Below, in pieces: positions 46,565 to 57,157 of a stretch of 64,000 nt of DNA. The translations under genes were made by a program, and so were the position numbers. The notes beneath the pieces were generated by a model. It did not search any database, was not told where the DNA came from, and saw only the letters and a program-made list of their open reading frames with translations. How positions within the stretch are numbered: the stretch's first letter is position 1; the number at the start of each line of letters is the position of its first letter. This DNA comes from Pseudopyrenochaeta lycopersici (lineage: Eukaryota; Ascomycota; Dothideomycetes; Pleosporales; Pseudopyrenochaetaceae): the NCBI GenBank assembly GCA_003313425.1, contig NHZP01000001.1:1612001-1676000 (forward strand), in the 5' to 3' direction.

Positions 46565-48251
46565 ACTGCTGGTACTAAGGAAGGCTCAAGTGTGGTGATG
46601 AATTGAGAATGCGCGTTCAACTGAGCTTGGAAGGCTTTGTAGAGGTATGAACCAAAATACATGGCGTGATAATACAGGTGCTCAACAAATGCAACTAATA
46701 GCCTGTAGAAAACATCGCGGGCAACGGAAGAATGATTCATTCGTGGTTATCCGCATCTATGTGCCTGGTAAGGCCAGTGGCAGTTTTTGGTTTTTGTCGG
46801 CGAACCATCAATTGAAAGCCAGCCACAATGCTTGAAAATTTGACGCCACAAGGGATCTGTATATAGCCAATAATTAGCACTGCCCATTGTGGCGTTGCAA
46901 TTTTCAGTGTGGACCTTCGGCGGATTGTCCGACTGCTTTTGGTGGTTCATACGCGATCGCTGGGCGGGTTTAGGTTTATGTGTGTAACTCTGATGACCGG
47001 GTAAGCACTGCTTAAATTAAAAACGTGCATTACCGAATGTCCCAAGGTACAGGATCCTGGATTGTGATCTTTTTGGGCTGTTCATGATGTGCAGCATGGA
47101 CATTGGAGATCCAAGCTTGCGTTCGGATATGATTCTGCCGCTGCGCTCGCATTGTACGTGTGTCCATCCCCCTGATTATCATGCCGCCTAATGTCCCCTT
47201 TCGGTCGCGGCTGATTTGACGATAGGTGGAATCCGGTGAAATGGGCTGAAGAAACGGTCCCCGCATCAATGTCAGCCTTCGTTCTCAAATTTGGTCCAGA
47301 AAAGCAATATGCTGTAGCGGCCATGACCACAAAAGTGCTGAATGCGAGTCCTTCCATAGGAAAGTTCTTTCAAGTAGTTCCAGTGCGAGGCTAGGTTTCC
47401 TATCTGAGCTGATCGATGAATGTCGCCCCGGAGGGTATATTGGCGCTATATATTTCGCCATTGTCAGGCAGAATGTAGTGGGGAAAAGAATGTTGCCTGG
47501 TGTTCTGCTAAGTCCGACGAACGGGTAGGTAATTCTGTGATTGCAAACCGATCTGGCATCCGGATCCCCAATGTTGCGTGCTGGTGTGCACGGAATTGGA
47601 TCTACACTTTTCCATTCCGGGCCTTCATTTTCAAATATCCTGGCTTTGCACCTCAATTATCGGGGGTAGTTTGCAATCATCCCCACAAGCCCATTCCTCT
47701 GATGATGAGAAGCCGCCATTTTTGAGACCGCACACAGCTCCTTCGAATGAACGCATGACATTCAAACGCTTCATTATTTCTTCGCTCTGTCTGTGAACGC
47801 CCGGCCTTTCATGATGAACAATCAACGGCTATTTCAAATGGTCAGTAGCATGTATTGGTCGTCTCAGCTGACATTAAAGTTGTCCTTGATATCCTCTTGT
47901 CGGGTCGGCAGCCCCTAGGAACGCAATGCCAACCACTTGGACGCTTTCGGTCCATAGTGTGTTGACATGTGGGTATTATTGGGTCCACGCAGATCTCCAT
48001 GCGTGATCACTGGGAATTCTCTTTGCACTGACCGGTTGGCGAACTATCCCGTTTATCGTATTAGGAGATGGTTTGCGGCCCATCTCTGTGGTTCTCGCCC
48101 CCAGATCTTTCCCCATCAAGTAATCAACTTACCCATGCAAGAATAGCCCAAAATCCTTCCTCAATTAAACTAATTTTGGACTTACACTCTAAGTTTCTCA
48201 GAGCCCTCGCTTCCATGCAATTAATCTCGGGACGCCGCTGCAGGTACCTTT
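46565..48251. other. Long intergenic region, 1.7 kb
   Basis: Several open stretches occur (for example minus strand 47285-47656 and 47030-47269), but none shows a recognisable domain or convincing splice structure. Base composition is normal and there is no RIP signature. It could hide a fast-evolving or multi-exon gene. Confidence 0.5.
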
Positions 48252-50248
48252 ATGCAAGGAATGCGATCTTGTCGCTTTCCGCGCATTCACTATCCTCACA
48301 TCCGGTACCTCCTTATGCCGCGACCAAAGAGACAGCGACCTGCTTGGTTACCTGCGTGGGTTCCCTTCAAAGATGGACGATATTTGGGTTTGGCGCGACA
48401 GACTATATTAGCCTGGGCGTCTACAGTCCTTGCGCTCGTTTTCTTCTCTATGACGGTCTCATACGCATTCGGCTTGTCACGTCTTTCGAGATCAAAGATT
48501 CTCTATTCCTCAGAATCAAGGACAATTCTCGTGTTACGTGTCTTTTCGGAAGCCGCTGGGTTGTTCCTTGCAGGCACAGTCCACTCCACATTCGAGGTAG
48601 TTCAATGGATCCTACTTTCACGACCAGAAGGTATACGTCTTCCTCAACTTTTGGCTTTGCAACCTAGTACGGGACCCATTGGTTTGCTTGTCATCGCATC
48701 TGGAAGAGGTTTACCACCGAGTCAATGGCCCTTGAGCCCGCGTCTAACGAGCATTCTGCGGCTCTTGTCAGAAATTACAATACCTCTTCTAGGAGTTGTG
48801 ATCATGAGTGCGTTCATTACAACATGTCTGATTACTGATGCTGATGCGACATAGGCAACGTAAACACAGAAACAATATACGTTGCCTTAGAACATACCCT
48901 CAAGCCTGTGGCTTTCGGCGTAGGACCATTCAACAGTAGCGTTGCTCCCCAATTAGGGGTCATGCAAGACATGTTCTTCAACTTGGGCTATGTGTCATTC
49001 CTCTCAAATCCACTGCACGCAATAGATATCACCCCTGACTTCGCTCGGCTTGAGGGCTGTGCAAATGGAATGAGCTTGCAAACTGAACAGAGTTGTTTGC
49101 GTAGAGTATTGATCACCCAGGAACTCCAGAATGTAAACGCAAACCTACCATTATCGCACGAGTCGGACTCTCAGGTAATACTGTCTTCACAGCAACAAAT
49201 TTACTCGTTTGATTTCCACGACAATGTTAACCTAGTAAAAGACCAGCTGAAGTGCCACGACCTAAATGCTGGTCCGGCCTGGTATACTCTCTGCGCAGGT
49301 AATGCTGAGGATGGAGCCATCCTCGTCACAATGATTCCGTGTCCTGCAAGTTTCGTCGTCAACCAGCGGTGTGTCAATGATACTAGCTGGCGCTCCTCGA
49401 AAGGATTCTCGACGTCACTGCGTGCATCGTATGTCCATGCCAATGTCGCTTACCAGAGACTAGATGGTCGTATACTGTGGCATGAAGAACAATCAGATCC
49501 ACGACTGGCCAAAGTCGATGCTCTCGACTTGTTGAAAGCGCTCAGCGTGATCCTCGCTACCGATAATAGAGTGGCAAGTCCGTTCCCTTCCGACCAGAGC
49601 AGCGCCTCCGCCGAGGTTGTCCCTTCCAATCCAATCCTCGGCATTCCGACTCATTTCTTCGGTCGCCTGGTCGCTGGACATATGTACCGGATCAGCCGAT
49701 TGCAGCTAAGTACCAATATCGAGGCCCACTGGAGGGGTACAAATGCGCTTCAGAACTTGCTTGCTATCACGCTGTTCTATTGTCAAAACGGCATCCTTAG
49801 CCAGACAGTCCTGCCTTTCCTGTCTAACTCGACTGCAATACCTGATTACTACGGCCGAGGCGTGTTTGAGCAGCCCGAAAAGTCGTCGCTCGTATCATTC
49901 GCGGACACGCGCTACAAGTTAAAAGTTGGTCGCGGAACGCTTCATGCGTATATTATTCTCAGTGGCCTGACATTAGTGATCTGCATGATTATGCTACTTA
50001 TTGGGAGCCTCTTGGAACTGATGTCATTCGATGCCGAGCCAACGTTGTGGCCATGCTTGGATTTTTACACTCAGTGCAGGGTGGAGGACGACAAGGGCAA
50101 GATTATGCCTGCGGACAAACGCGTCGAATTGGCTTGGACCTACGACGGTCGCCAAATGTTCAGAGAAATCAATTGTCTTAGAGTCAGGAGACGGAAACGA
50201 CAAACAAGACCGTTGGAATTTGACGCCCAACGAGCAGTGGATGGCTGA
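48252..50248 (+). CDS. Four-helix fungal membrane protein with large extracellular loop (644 aa)
   Basis: Exons 48252-48807 and 48870-50248 with a 62-bp intron (GTGCGT...CACAG) give 644 aa. An ATG at residue 22 (MPRPKRQRP) is an alternative start. Hydrophobic helices lie at about residues 51-75, 91-120, 168-186 and 543-569. The 350-residue segment between the third and fourth has cysteines and N-glycosylation-type sequons (NSS, NDTS, NSTA), as expected for an outer domain. A short Arg-rich cytoplasmic tail (VRRRKRQTR) follows. The layout, with an ILVLRVFSEAAGLFLAGTVHSTFEVVQW helix pair, matches a family of uncharacterised membrane proteins common in dothideomycetes. I know no assigned function. 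The splice junction joins VVIM to the next exon in frame. Confidence 0.75.
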
Positions 50249-50850
50249 GTTGGGGATGACGACAGAGGTCCTTGGGTTGCAATACTCATGTCTCAGAATG
50301 AGGTGAAGTGGGTCCTACCTGCTTCTCTACGTTTGTTGTCAAGAGTCGGCAAAGTCGCGGCGCTGGGAGCTCATTCGAGGTTGGCATGCGTAGCAGGTCT
50401 TGTCGGCCACTCAGCCTCGCTAGCTTTCGTACGCCGATATCTCCGGCGACTTGGCTATCCGGACACAACGTAGTTGAACGGCCAAATAGAACCCGTGTTT
50501 CTTGAGGCCAAGTACCCAAGTCTTTACCACCGCAAGGCGACGCGTCGGTGGAGGCTCCGCTGGAATCGATGGGCGCCAAGTTAGAGCAGCCACCACCTCA
50601 GAATGGCTAGACGTCAATCATCGACGCTAGGGTTTGTAAGGCTCTTGGAGTGGAAGTATGGTCCCATTACTTGTTTAGGGATTTTACCTGATGTTAAAGA
50701 GAGAAAGATCGCGCTCATAGATCAATGTCGTACGTACGGCTCAGAAACATACTTCACAGTTTCTTGGCACTCCATCATTGACGGGAAAAGTCATCTAAAT
50801 TACTGCTTCATGAGCACACAATCGTTTATTAGCACGAACTTTCAACCATC
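50249..50850. other. Intergenic
   Basis: Downstream of the 644-aa gene and upstream of the 269-aa gene. Open stretches on both strands are short and featureless. Confidence 0.55.
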
Positions 50851-51660
50851 ATGGCTACACCAACACTACCAACTGTCCCTTTGCCTACTGAGACAGACGA
50901 CGATACCGACGACGATGATGACATTCTGACCTCGATAATCTCTGGACCGCCAGTAGCTACAACTGTCCCTGGACAACCTCCAGCAGTCGTCTCAGCTCCA
51001 CCTCCGGCAGGTACCGGTATCCCTGGCCAACCACCTCCAGGCACTGTGAGTACCGGTCCAACGCCTACCGGTGCGCCAGTCAACACGGCCAGTGCTGTGC
51101 CAACTAGGTCACACACTCGGCTCGCAGATAGTCTCCCTTCTGGCAACGCCACAAATCCAGCCAACTCTTCCAAAGGTGACGACCGGGGCCTCGGCGTTGG
51201 TGCAACGGCAGGAATTGGGGTAGGAGTAGCTCTTGCCGTGATTCTGATGGTTTTAGGGGCTTGGTTCTTCGTACGACGGAGACGAAGACGGATGCAGAGA
51301 ACACGTACTGCGTCGGGCGACTCAACGGTCCATGGGGACACGCCTGATGAGGAGGTTGCTAGAAAGCTCTCAGGTCAGGATGTCAGGGCGTACCGGGTAC
51401 CTGGTGGTATGGGCGCTGTTGAGATGGGATATGGAAAAGAACTTGGCGTTGATGGAAAACATCGCGCTGAGCTCGCAAGTCCCGTCGTTCCTGTGGAAGC
51501 TATTGGCGATCGAGGATTTGCTGTAGAGCTAGCGGGCTCTGAAGTGCCTATGAGAGAAGTGGAGAAAGGGCCCGGAGAACGACTTTTCTCAGATCCGCCC
51601 ATTGATGACCGGCACGACACTCTGAATACTGAGTCAAGGCTAGTGGATGTGAAAAGATGA
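50851..51660 (+). CDS. Single-pass membrane protein, Pro/Thr-rich outer part (269 aa)
   Basis: Single exon. Residues 1-110 are Pro/Thr/Ser-rich with an acidic run (DDDTDDDDD at 16-24), suitable for O-mannosylation. Residues 114-141 form one hydrophobic helix (ATAGIGVGVALAVILMVLGA) followed by seven basic residues, so the C-terminus should be cytoplasmic. The tail (142-269) is charged and disordered and contains the EMGYGKELG and AELASP type repeats common in such proteins. There is no N-terminal signal peptide, so the helix would act as signal-anchor. It lacks a WSC or other named outer domain. A wall-stress-sensor-like role is only an analogy. Convergent with the 51788-52483 gene. Confidence 0.75.
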   Translation: MATPTLPTVPLPTETDDDTDDDDDILTSIISGPPVATTVPGQPPAVVSAPPPAGTGIPGQPPPGTVSTGPTPTGAPVNTASAVPTRSHTRLADSLPSGNATNPANSSKGDDRGLGVGATAGIGVGVALAVILMVLGAWFFVRRRRRRMQRTRTASGDSTVHGDTPDEEVARKLSGQDVRAYRVPGGMGAVEMGYGKELGVDGKHRAELASPVVPVEAIGDRGFAVELAGSEVPMREVEKGPGERLFSDPPIDDRHDTLNTESRLVDVKR

Positions 51661-51787
51661 ACGATGGCATAGCAGGTCTTTGTCGATTTCGGCGTTTGGG
51701 TCCCTCGGACGACTTATGATACCTGTATACATATATACATATATATTAGAATGAAACAATTAAGCCTTTCGAGCCTTTTCAATCTCA

Positions 51788-52483
51788 TCAATGTTCGTAG
51801 CGGTCTGGTTGGAAGTGAGCGTCTGGGAGCGGCGATACAGCGGGTGATGTGGTCCGTGATGATGGATCCCAGGGCGACATCAGTAGCGGCGACACATTGC
51901 CCGGGCAGGTTTCAGGTGGAGATACGGTCAACAAAGGTAAGTGTCTATGGGCTTCACCCCGACTGGTAGGTTCTTGTACAGCATCAAGTGCAAGACTCCA
52001 TGTCTTCCAGCGCTGGAGCTTCTTTGTGTACGCATCATCTTCATCGCAGTCGAATGAAAACTTTGGATCGCTCTGACTGGTTGATTCCAGCTCCTGCACA
52101 TCTGTGTTGTGGCAGGTAGGGAGCTCGGGTATCTGATTTGCATCCATCTCATAAATGGCCCGCGCTTCCACTTCGACAAGTGGGGCCGGCGGCGGCGTGT
52201 CTGTTAGCCAGGCCTTCTCCTGCGGCCATATTTCAGTATTTCGTGCTTCGGCTTTGGCTTCCTTCGATTGTTGTTGTTGCTGTTTAGGGAAGAGTCGACT
52301 GCGTCGTCTATGTGCGAAGAATGCCAGGAGCCCGACGAGGACGACGGCCACTGAGCACGCGACACCGATTGCTATGCCGCGCTTCATACCAGGAAGTCCA
52401 GTTTGCGAGTCTTGCGGCATTTGCGCCGATGATGGGGATGATGCAAACGTCGATGTATACGAAGGATCCGGATATGGTGCCAT
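51788..52483 (-). CDS. Single-pass membrane protein (231 aa)
   Basis: Ser/Pro-rich start, hydrophobic helix at about residues 36-57 (GIAIGVACSVAVVLVGLLAF), then HRRRSR and a Gln run (QQQQQ), placing a 170-residue tail in the cytoplasm. The tail carries YEMDANQIPELPT, a motif often seen in fungal single-pass proteins of this kind. No signal peptide is visible in this frame, so a 5' exon may exist upstream (52,500-52,980). The last stretch is doubtful: the neighbouring frame runs open to a stop at 51760 and reads like a natural Ser/Thr-Asn-rich end (NQTATNIDEIEKARKA), so splicing or a frameshift may change the C-terminus. Function unknown. Confidence 0.6.
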   Translation of the reverse strand: MAPYPDPSYTSTFASSPSSAQMPQDSQTGLPGMKRGIAIGVACSVAVVLVGLLAFFAHRRRSRLFPKQQQQQSKEAKAEARNTEIWPQEKAWLTDTPPPAPLVEVEARAIYEMDANQIPELPTCHNTDVQELESTSQSDPKFSFDCDEDDAYTKKLQRWKTWSLALDAVQEPTSRGEAHRHLPLLTVSPPETCPGNVSPLLMSPWDPSSRTTSPAVSPLPDAHFQPDRYEH

Positions 52484-53149
52484 AGTTGCATTCGTCTTGT
52501 CGGCTTATTGTTGTAATGCGTACATAGACAATTGAGAATCAAAAAGATTTCCGGGAGGGCTTCGCCGCGAAGGTGCAGCTGTCCATCATATGGGCCCACA
52601 TCAAACATGCCCATGCTGCGGCGCAGTCGTGCGGCCTGCACGTAGGGAGGATCGCGCAAGGCAGCGAGGCTCAATCGGCGGCTACACGAGGCGATCGGGC
52701 GTAATTGTGACTTTCCCAACCAATGATCTCCTTGCACCAGCAACAGTTGCAACAAGTACAAAACCCGGTTTCACACCGTGCGACAGCCTTAATTAATGAG
52801 TGTAGCGATGGCAAAGGAGAGTCGGGTAATATGGGATATGATGCGGTCGGGAAGGAAATGGGACTTAGCTGGCCTGAGGAGAGTTTGGCCAAATATAGAG
52901 TTACGCCACCCGACCAAAACGCTCTCTCGACTTTCTCTCCCGATTTCCCCACCCTGGTATTGAATTTGAAGCTGAGCACATATAGATCTAGGGGGTAACT
53001 AAGTCGACTTAGGCATCTTTCCTTTGAAGATGGTTGTGCTTCTCACTCTTTAGCCAGCAGCTGGGCCAACCATGATTAAGACCTGTTCACAGTTCCCCGG
53101 AAACTGAACGCGAACTCACCCCTCTTTGAGCGAGCAAATACTCTTGAAT
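52484..53149. other. Intergenic or missing 5' exon region
   Basis: Minus-strand open stretches at 52384-52761 and 52671-52979 could contain an N-terminal exon of the 231-aa gene, but no signal peptide or splice pair is compelling. CT-rich segment near 52,900. Confidence 0.45.
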
Positions 53150-53609
53150 TCATGTATACTCGTAAATTAGTGCCAGCCTTACAAAATCTATCAAAGTCCT
53201 GGTTTTGGATGTTGAGCTTAATCCCTATGCGCTGTAGTAGGTTAAGAGAGGCCTTAATTACTTTAGGAGTAGCTGTATATGCTCTAATTTTTGAGCCCTC
53301 TTTTTTTCTTCCAGCTACAGAGGCAGCTTGTGGATTTTTCCTCAGGGAGTTCAGAATGCGAAGCTAACCAGGAGACTGTAGATCTCCATTCATACGTAGC
53401 CAGCGAGTCCACATCTCACAAGTACAAGCATGAGATTCGGGAAATCCACCAGCCTCCTCTTCTAGAATCCATTGAGCCATAAAATTCAATTGATTTGGAT
53501 ACAAGCCATGCTCGTGGGCGTGTGAAAGAACATATGGTCTTTTTGCTGCGAGCCTTTCTTGAAGTATAGTTCGAGGGATTTAGAGGCTTTGGCGACTGCC
53601 CTTTGGCAT
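53150..53609 (-). pseudogene. Relic of a pogo/Fot1-like transposase (CENP-B helix-turn-helix part)
   Basis: Reading from MPKG at 53609, one frame continues for about 150 codons to 53150 with two in-frame stops. It contains LQERLAAKRPYVLSHAHEHG, then NFMAQWILEEEAGGFPESHA, EMWTRWLRMNGDLQ, NSLRKNPQAASVAGRK and TPKVIKASLNLLQR. This order matches the Tc5/CENP-B DNA-binding domain and the start of the DDE_1 catalytic region of fungal pogo-superfamily transposases. The DDE triad itself is not present, so it is a truncated, dead copy. TA-rich patches near 53,230-53,290 suggest mild RIP. Terminal inverted repeats were not found. Confidence 0.7.
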
Positions 53610-55545
53610 TTCAACAGCCCCAGAATTAAGATCTTAGATGGTAAATTAAATTATTCCATCGCTGTACGACATTTTGCTGGTGCTTTAGTGGATAGATCGC
53701 AAGTGGAAGGCAGGAGATTGGTTTGGTGGATTGTCTAGATTGCGTACGTGACCGAAATCTACTGCGCCGCATCACCGCGAAGCTATGATATCATTACTGG
53801 CTCTCCTACCTTCGGGCTTGACATAATTAGCTCTTCCACCATAGGTTTGTTGTTCTTTCGTGCATGTATCCTTCGCGTGTCATTCAGCCGTTTTGCGTGT
53901 CACGCCAGGTTGTCAACCAATCTGTATTATACGTTCTCTCCATTCCATCCTCGCAATGCATTTGAGTTGCTTGAGGGGATGATGGTGACCCTGTGGCCTC
54001 AAATAGCCTATTTAACCTTTCTGAATTGCACTCCTTCCCCAGTCTTTTCGCAATTTCCACTTTTTCGCGCAATAAACCAACATGGCTTCCTTGCATCAGG
54101 AATCGGGCTGTATTGCCACATTTAGTCGACGATTTTTGTAGTATCTCAAAGAACCTGAGCCCTCATCTACCTGCTCTCATAACAATTAGGGAATTGTACA
54201 GCCCAAGGGCGCTGTTGACTATTGAGCAAAACGAGTAGCTCCCAATACCCTCGCACCACTAGTCGAAGCCCTAGTTGCGAGGAACACTAAGCGAAAAAGA
54301 ATCATAATACCGAAATCGATGCCTATTCTGTGGCCATTGCGATCCGACGTCTCTGGACTGTGCAAAAAATTAATCGGATCATTGTCGGGAAGAAGATGAA
54401 CACAGCAGATTCCAACCAAACTCTAGAGGCCCGAATTGAATGTATCAATTTTTATCGTAGTGAATAAGGTCGCCAGTTGATGGTTAACACGTTTCAGTGA
54501 CGTGCATATTGTACGAAAAAGCCCACCTTCGGTTTCGGGGACTTAAACTGTAGAGCTGTCGCTGAGCCCATTGCAGGTCTCCAGCATTCGGTCACCGATG
54601 TTGCTGTCGAAACGAAGTGTCTTGAGGCAAACCATTTCTTTTACTACTCTTTTTATAAATTCATCCTGTGGAGTTCCAGTTTCGATTTCGGCACTTAAAG
54701 CGGCCAGGCCACCGTTCTCTGATTACACCATAGCTTAGCTAGCCCCAAATACCACTTTTATGTCGATTCACGGTTACTACAAACCCATGACGTCTACTTA
54801 ACTGCCTTTGAGTGACTGAGATGATCGTTTTGAAACGCTGATGTTGAAGATGATGAAAACATCTATCACTCTGCACGCAGATGTTCCATTCAAAGTCAAG
54901 ATTATTGGATGTCTGGCCGTATGCAGTAGTCGAGAGGCAGCCCCAGTATCTGGAAAGTGATTGAAAAGCATCAGAGTTTTAGTCATTTGCTATGGTAGTA
55001 CAGGGACTAGACCTTCGTGTCTCAGCCCTATGCACTCCAGAACGTATGGCGTTAATATCGCGCTGAGACATTCTAACTTAGATACGTGTTTATGAAGCTT
55101 TCATGTCTTGGATTAACAGTGACCCTTTTCTTAGGGTGCACCGCGGTGTAGCCTTTTAGGGCGTTGCATCATCAACACTGGTGATATACTACTATCTTGG
55201 CCTCGTTCTTTGTCGAGACCGTCCCGTCTACTTGGTTTCTCCACACCATGTCTTTTCCACAATCTTAGTACCTTCTCAAGTGATTCCCGTCATTTTGATC
55301 GCCCTATCGATTTCTGATTTGGGCGCGTCTATTTTCATCATCGATGACGGCATCTCATGGCACGCTCGATCACCTACGTGTATAAGGGCATGATGTACGT
55401 CTCAAACCTACACCTCGCATTATACGAAGCGGTAGTAGTCATTCGTTTCCTTTAAAGTACATTGATTTATTTCCTCACACATTCTCAGCGAAAGGACAGC
55501 AATTATTCGCATCAATCACGTTGGGCAAAAGTGGAAAAAAGGGAG
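53610..55545. other. Long intergenic region, 1.9 kb
   Basis: Open stretches such as 53748-54125 (plus) and 54219-54419 (minus) show no domain, signal peptide or splice structure that I can support. Composition is slightly AT-richer than the neighbouring genes. Part may be further transposon debris. Confidence 0.5.
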
Positions 55546-56826
55546 ATGACGTCTGATTCCACCCAAAGACTCCACTGGACACAGCGTATTGCTCTCGTCC
55601 GACATAATCTCCACACTGCTCGGCGAACAAATGACTTCAGCTTTTTCAAGTCGCTTCAAGCACACGCTCTCATCGAGGGCACTGATCATGTCTCACTACT
55701 CTACTCATCCCTTGGGGATGGTGCTGATTCCGTGCTCTCCACACTCGACAACTTGAATGCGGGCATCGCATATGTCCACCAGGATGCGTTCAAGGCAGTT
55801 TACGACGGCCTCAAAGCTGCTGTGCATAATGGTGACCAATCTGTTTCGGATAGGCGGTCGTTATTGAGAGTGGATGTCCACCAGCAGCGTGACATGGCGG
55901 ATCATGCGATCGATAAGACAACCAACTCCGCGATCAACTTGATCCAAGCGCAACCCACGCAGAGCCAGGATGCGGTTGCAAATGCCTGGATAACGGGTAC
56001 AACCATCATCGCCGATGCAGTATGCATCTGCTTGAACGAGATGAGCAAGCTCGAAGAGAATCCTGACGACTTCATCCGCCTCGAGTACTCGTGGAGCTCC
56101 ATTCAGTCCGCAGTTGATGCAGCTATCTCTGCTCTTCGTGGTATTTTCACTCTCATGGGCACTCCAAATGTCAACCATCACAACTTGTTCGCGCCCAGCT
56201 ACGGAAGGAACCTCAGCGTCTCATCAGCCAATTCTGACAACGGTGCAGCAAGCACACGGAGCCGCAGTTCTTCCACTGCGTCTGCTTTCAGCTTCATCAA
56301 AAGGGCACTGAGCAATAGTCAATCACACCAGCCATCCGCCAAATCAGCGCGCAGTGGTTCTATGTCGCTTTCGATGCCACCACCAGAAGCGAATCCCAGA
56401 GGCTTCCGCGCAAGCATGAACAATGCCTGTCCGACCAAAATGTCGACATTCGGTGGCCACCCAAACACTGTACTGACCACTATCCCACCTACTCCTGCTG
56501 CTGGGGCGGACGGCAGCGGCCATCGGGATGACGATGTTTTGGGCCCTTTTAAGCAGAACGGAGATTACTTTGCGTTTGACATGGGCAAGTCGAGTGGGAA
56601 AGATAACAAGGAGCGTAGCGCTGTGGATGACTTGATGCAAATGTAAGTCTCTCTCCATCTTCACAAGTTTGCATTTTATCATATTTCTAATACTTGTGTT
56701 AGAGAGAGCTTAGATCCTTTGTATTCGCCAGTCGTGGACGAGACCATCAAAATGCCTGTACCTTTGACCCTGAGACGACTATCGGAGTCGTTTGACATGA
56801 GTCCTGTTCCTGCTATTACCGTCTGA
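55546..56826 (+). CDS. Conserved-looking cytoplasmic protein of unknown function (406 aa)
   Basis: Exons 55546-56642 and 56703-56826 with a 60-bp intron (GTAAGT...GTTAG) give 406 aa; the stop at 56824-56826 follows AITV. I chose the second in-frame ATG (MTSDSTQRLHW), because the 28 codons upstream look like leader sequence. Residues 1-210 are mostly helical with no membrane segment (HTARRTNDFSFFKSLQAHAL, WSSIQSAVDAAISALRGIF). Residues about 225-330 are Ser/Ala-rich and disordered (STRSRSSSTASAFSF). The C-terminal end supplied by exon 2 contains LTLRRLSESFDMSP, resembling a basophilic kinase site. I do not recognise the family. Confidence 0.75.
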
Positions 56827-57157
56827 CTTCATTCGTTATCTTAACAAAGTCGGTTTTACGTACTGTAATTAATGTTACTTAAATAGTTTTATGCTTTTAA
56901 CATAACTGATTTTTGATTTGGAGTCGCCCGACGGCCAACGACTACAAAACTTCACTGGTGCTCACCTCACAAGAAAGCGTTGAAAAAGCCGAGCGGCGAG
57001 ATGAAAGTAGTTCTTGAAGAATAAAACTATATCATCGTAATTACGACGATGAACCATAGTTCGTCTAGATTTAAGTCCAGTTTACCAGTGAAACATGTGT
57101 CTATTCGCACAATCCAAGCGGTGTGAGCAGGCCACCTATGAGAGATTCTTCTCTCGC
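56827..57157. other. Intergenic between convergent genes
   Basis: 331 bp between the tail-to-tail 406-aa and 685-aa genes. AT-rich near 56,860-56,910; presumably 3' ends of both transcripts. No gene seen. Confidence 0.6.

Noticed and set aside
47030..47656. Overlapping minus-strand frames considered as exons of one gene
   Set aside because: I could not find splice pairs that give a protein with any recognisable segment; left as unassigned.
48068..48667. 199-codon plus-strand frame overlapping the 644-aa gene
   Set aside because: The competing frame carries the membrane helices and splices in frame to the next exon; this one is Ser/Arg-rich noise.
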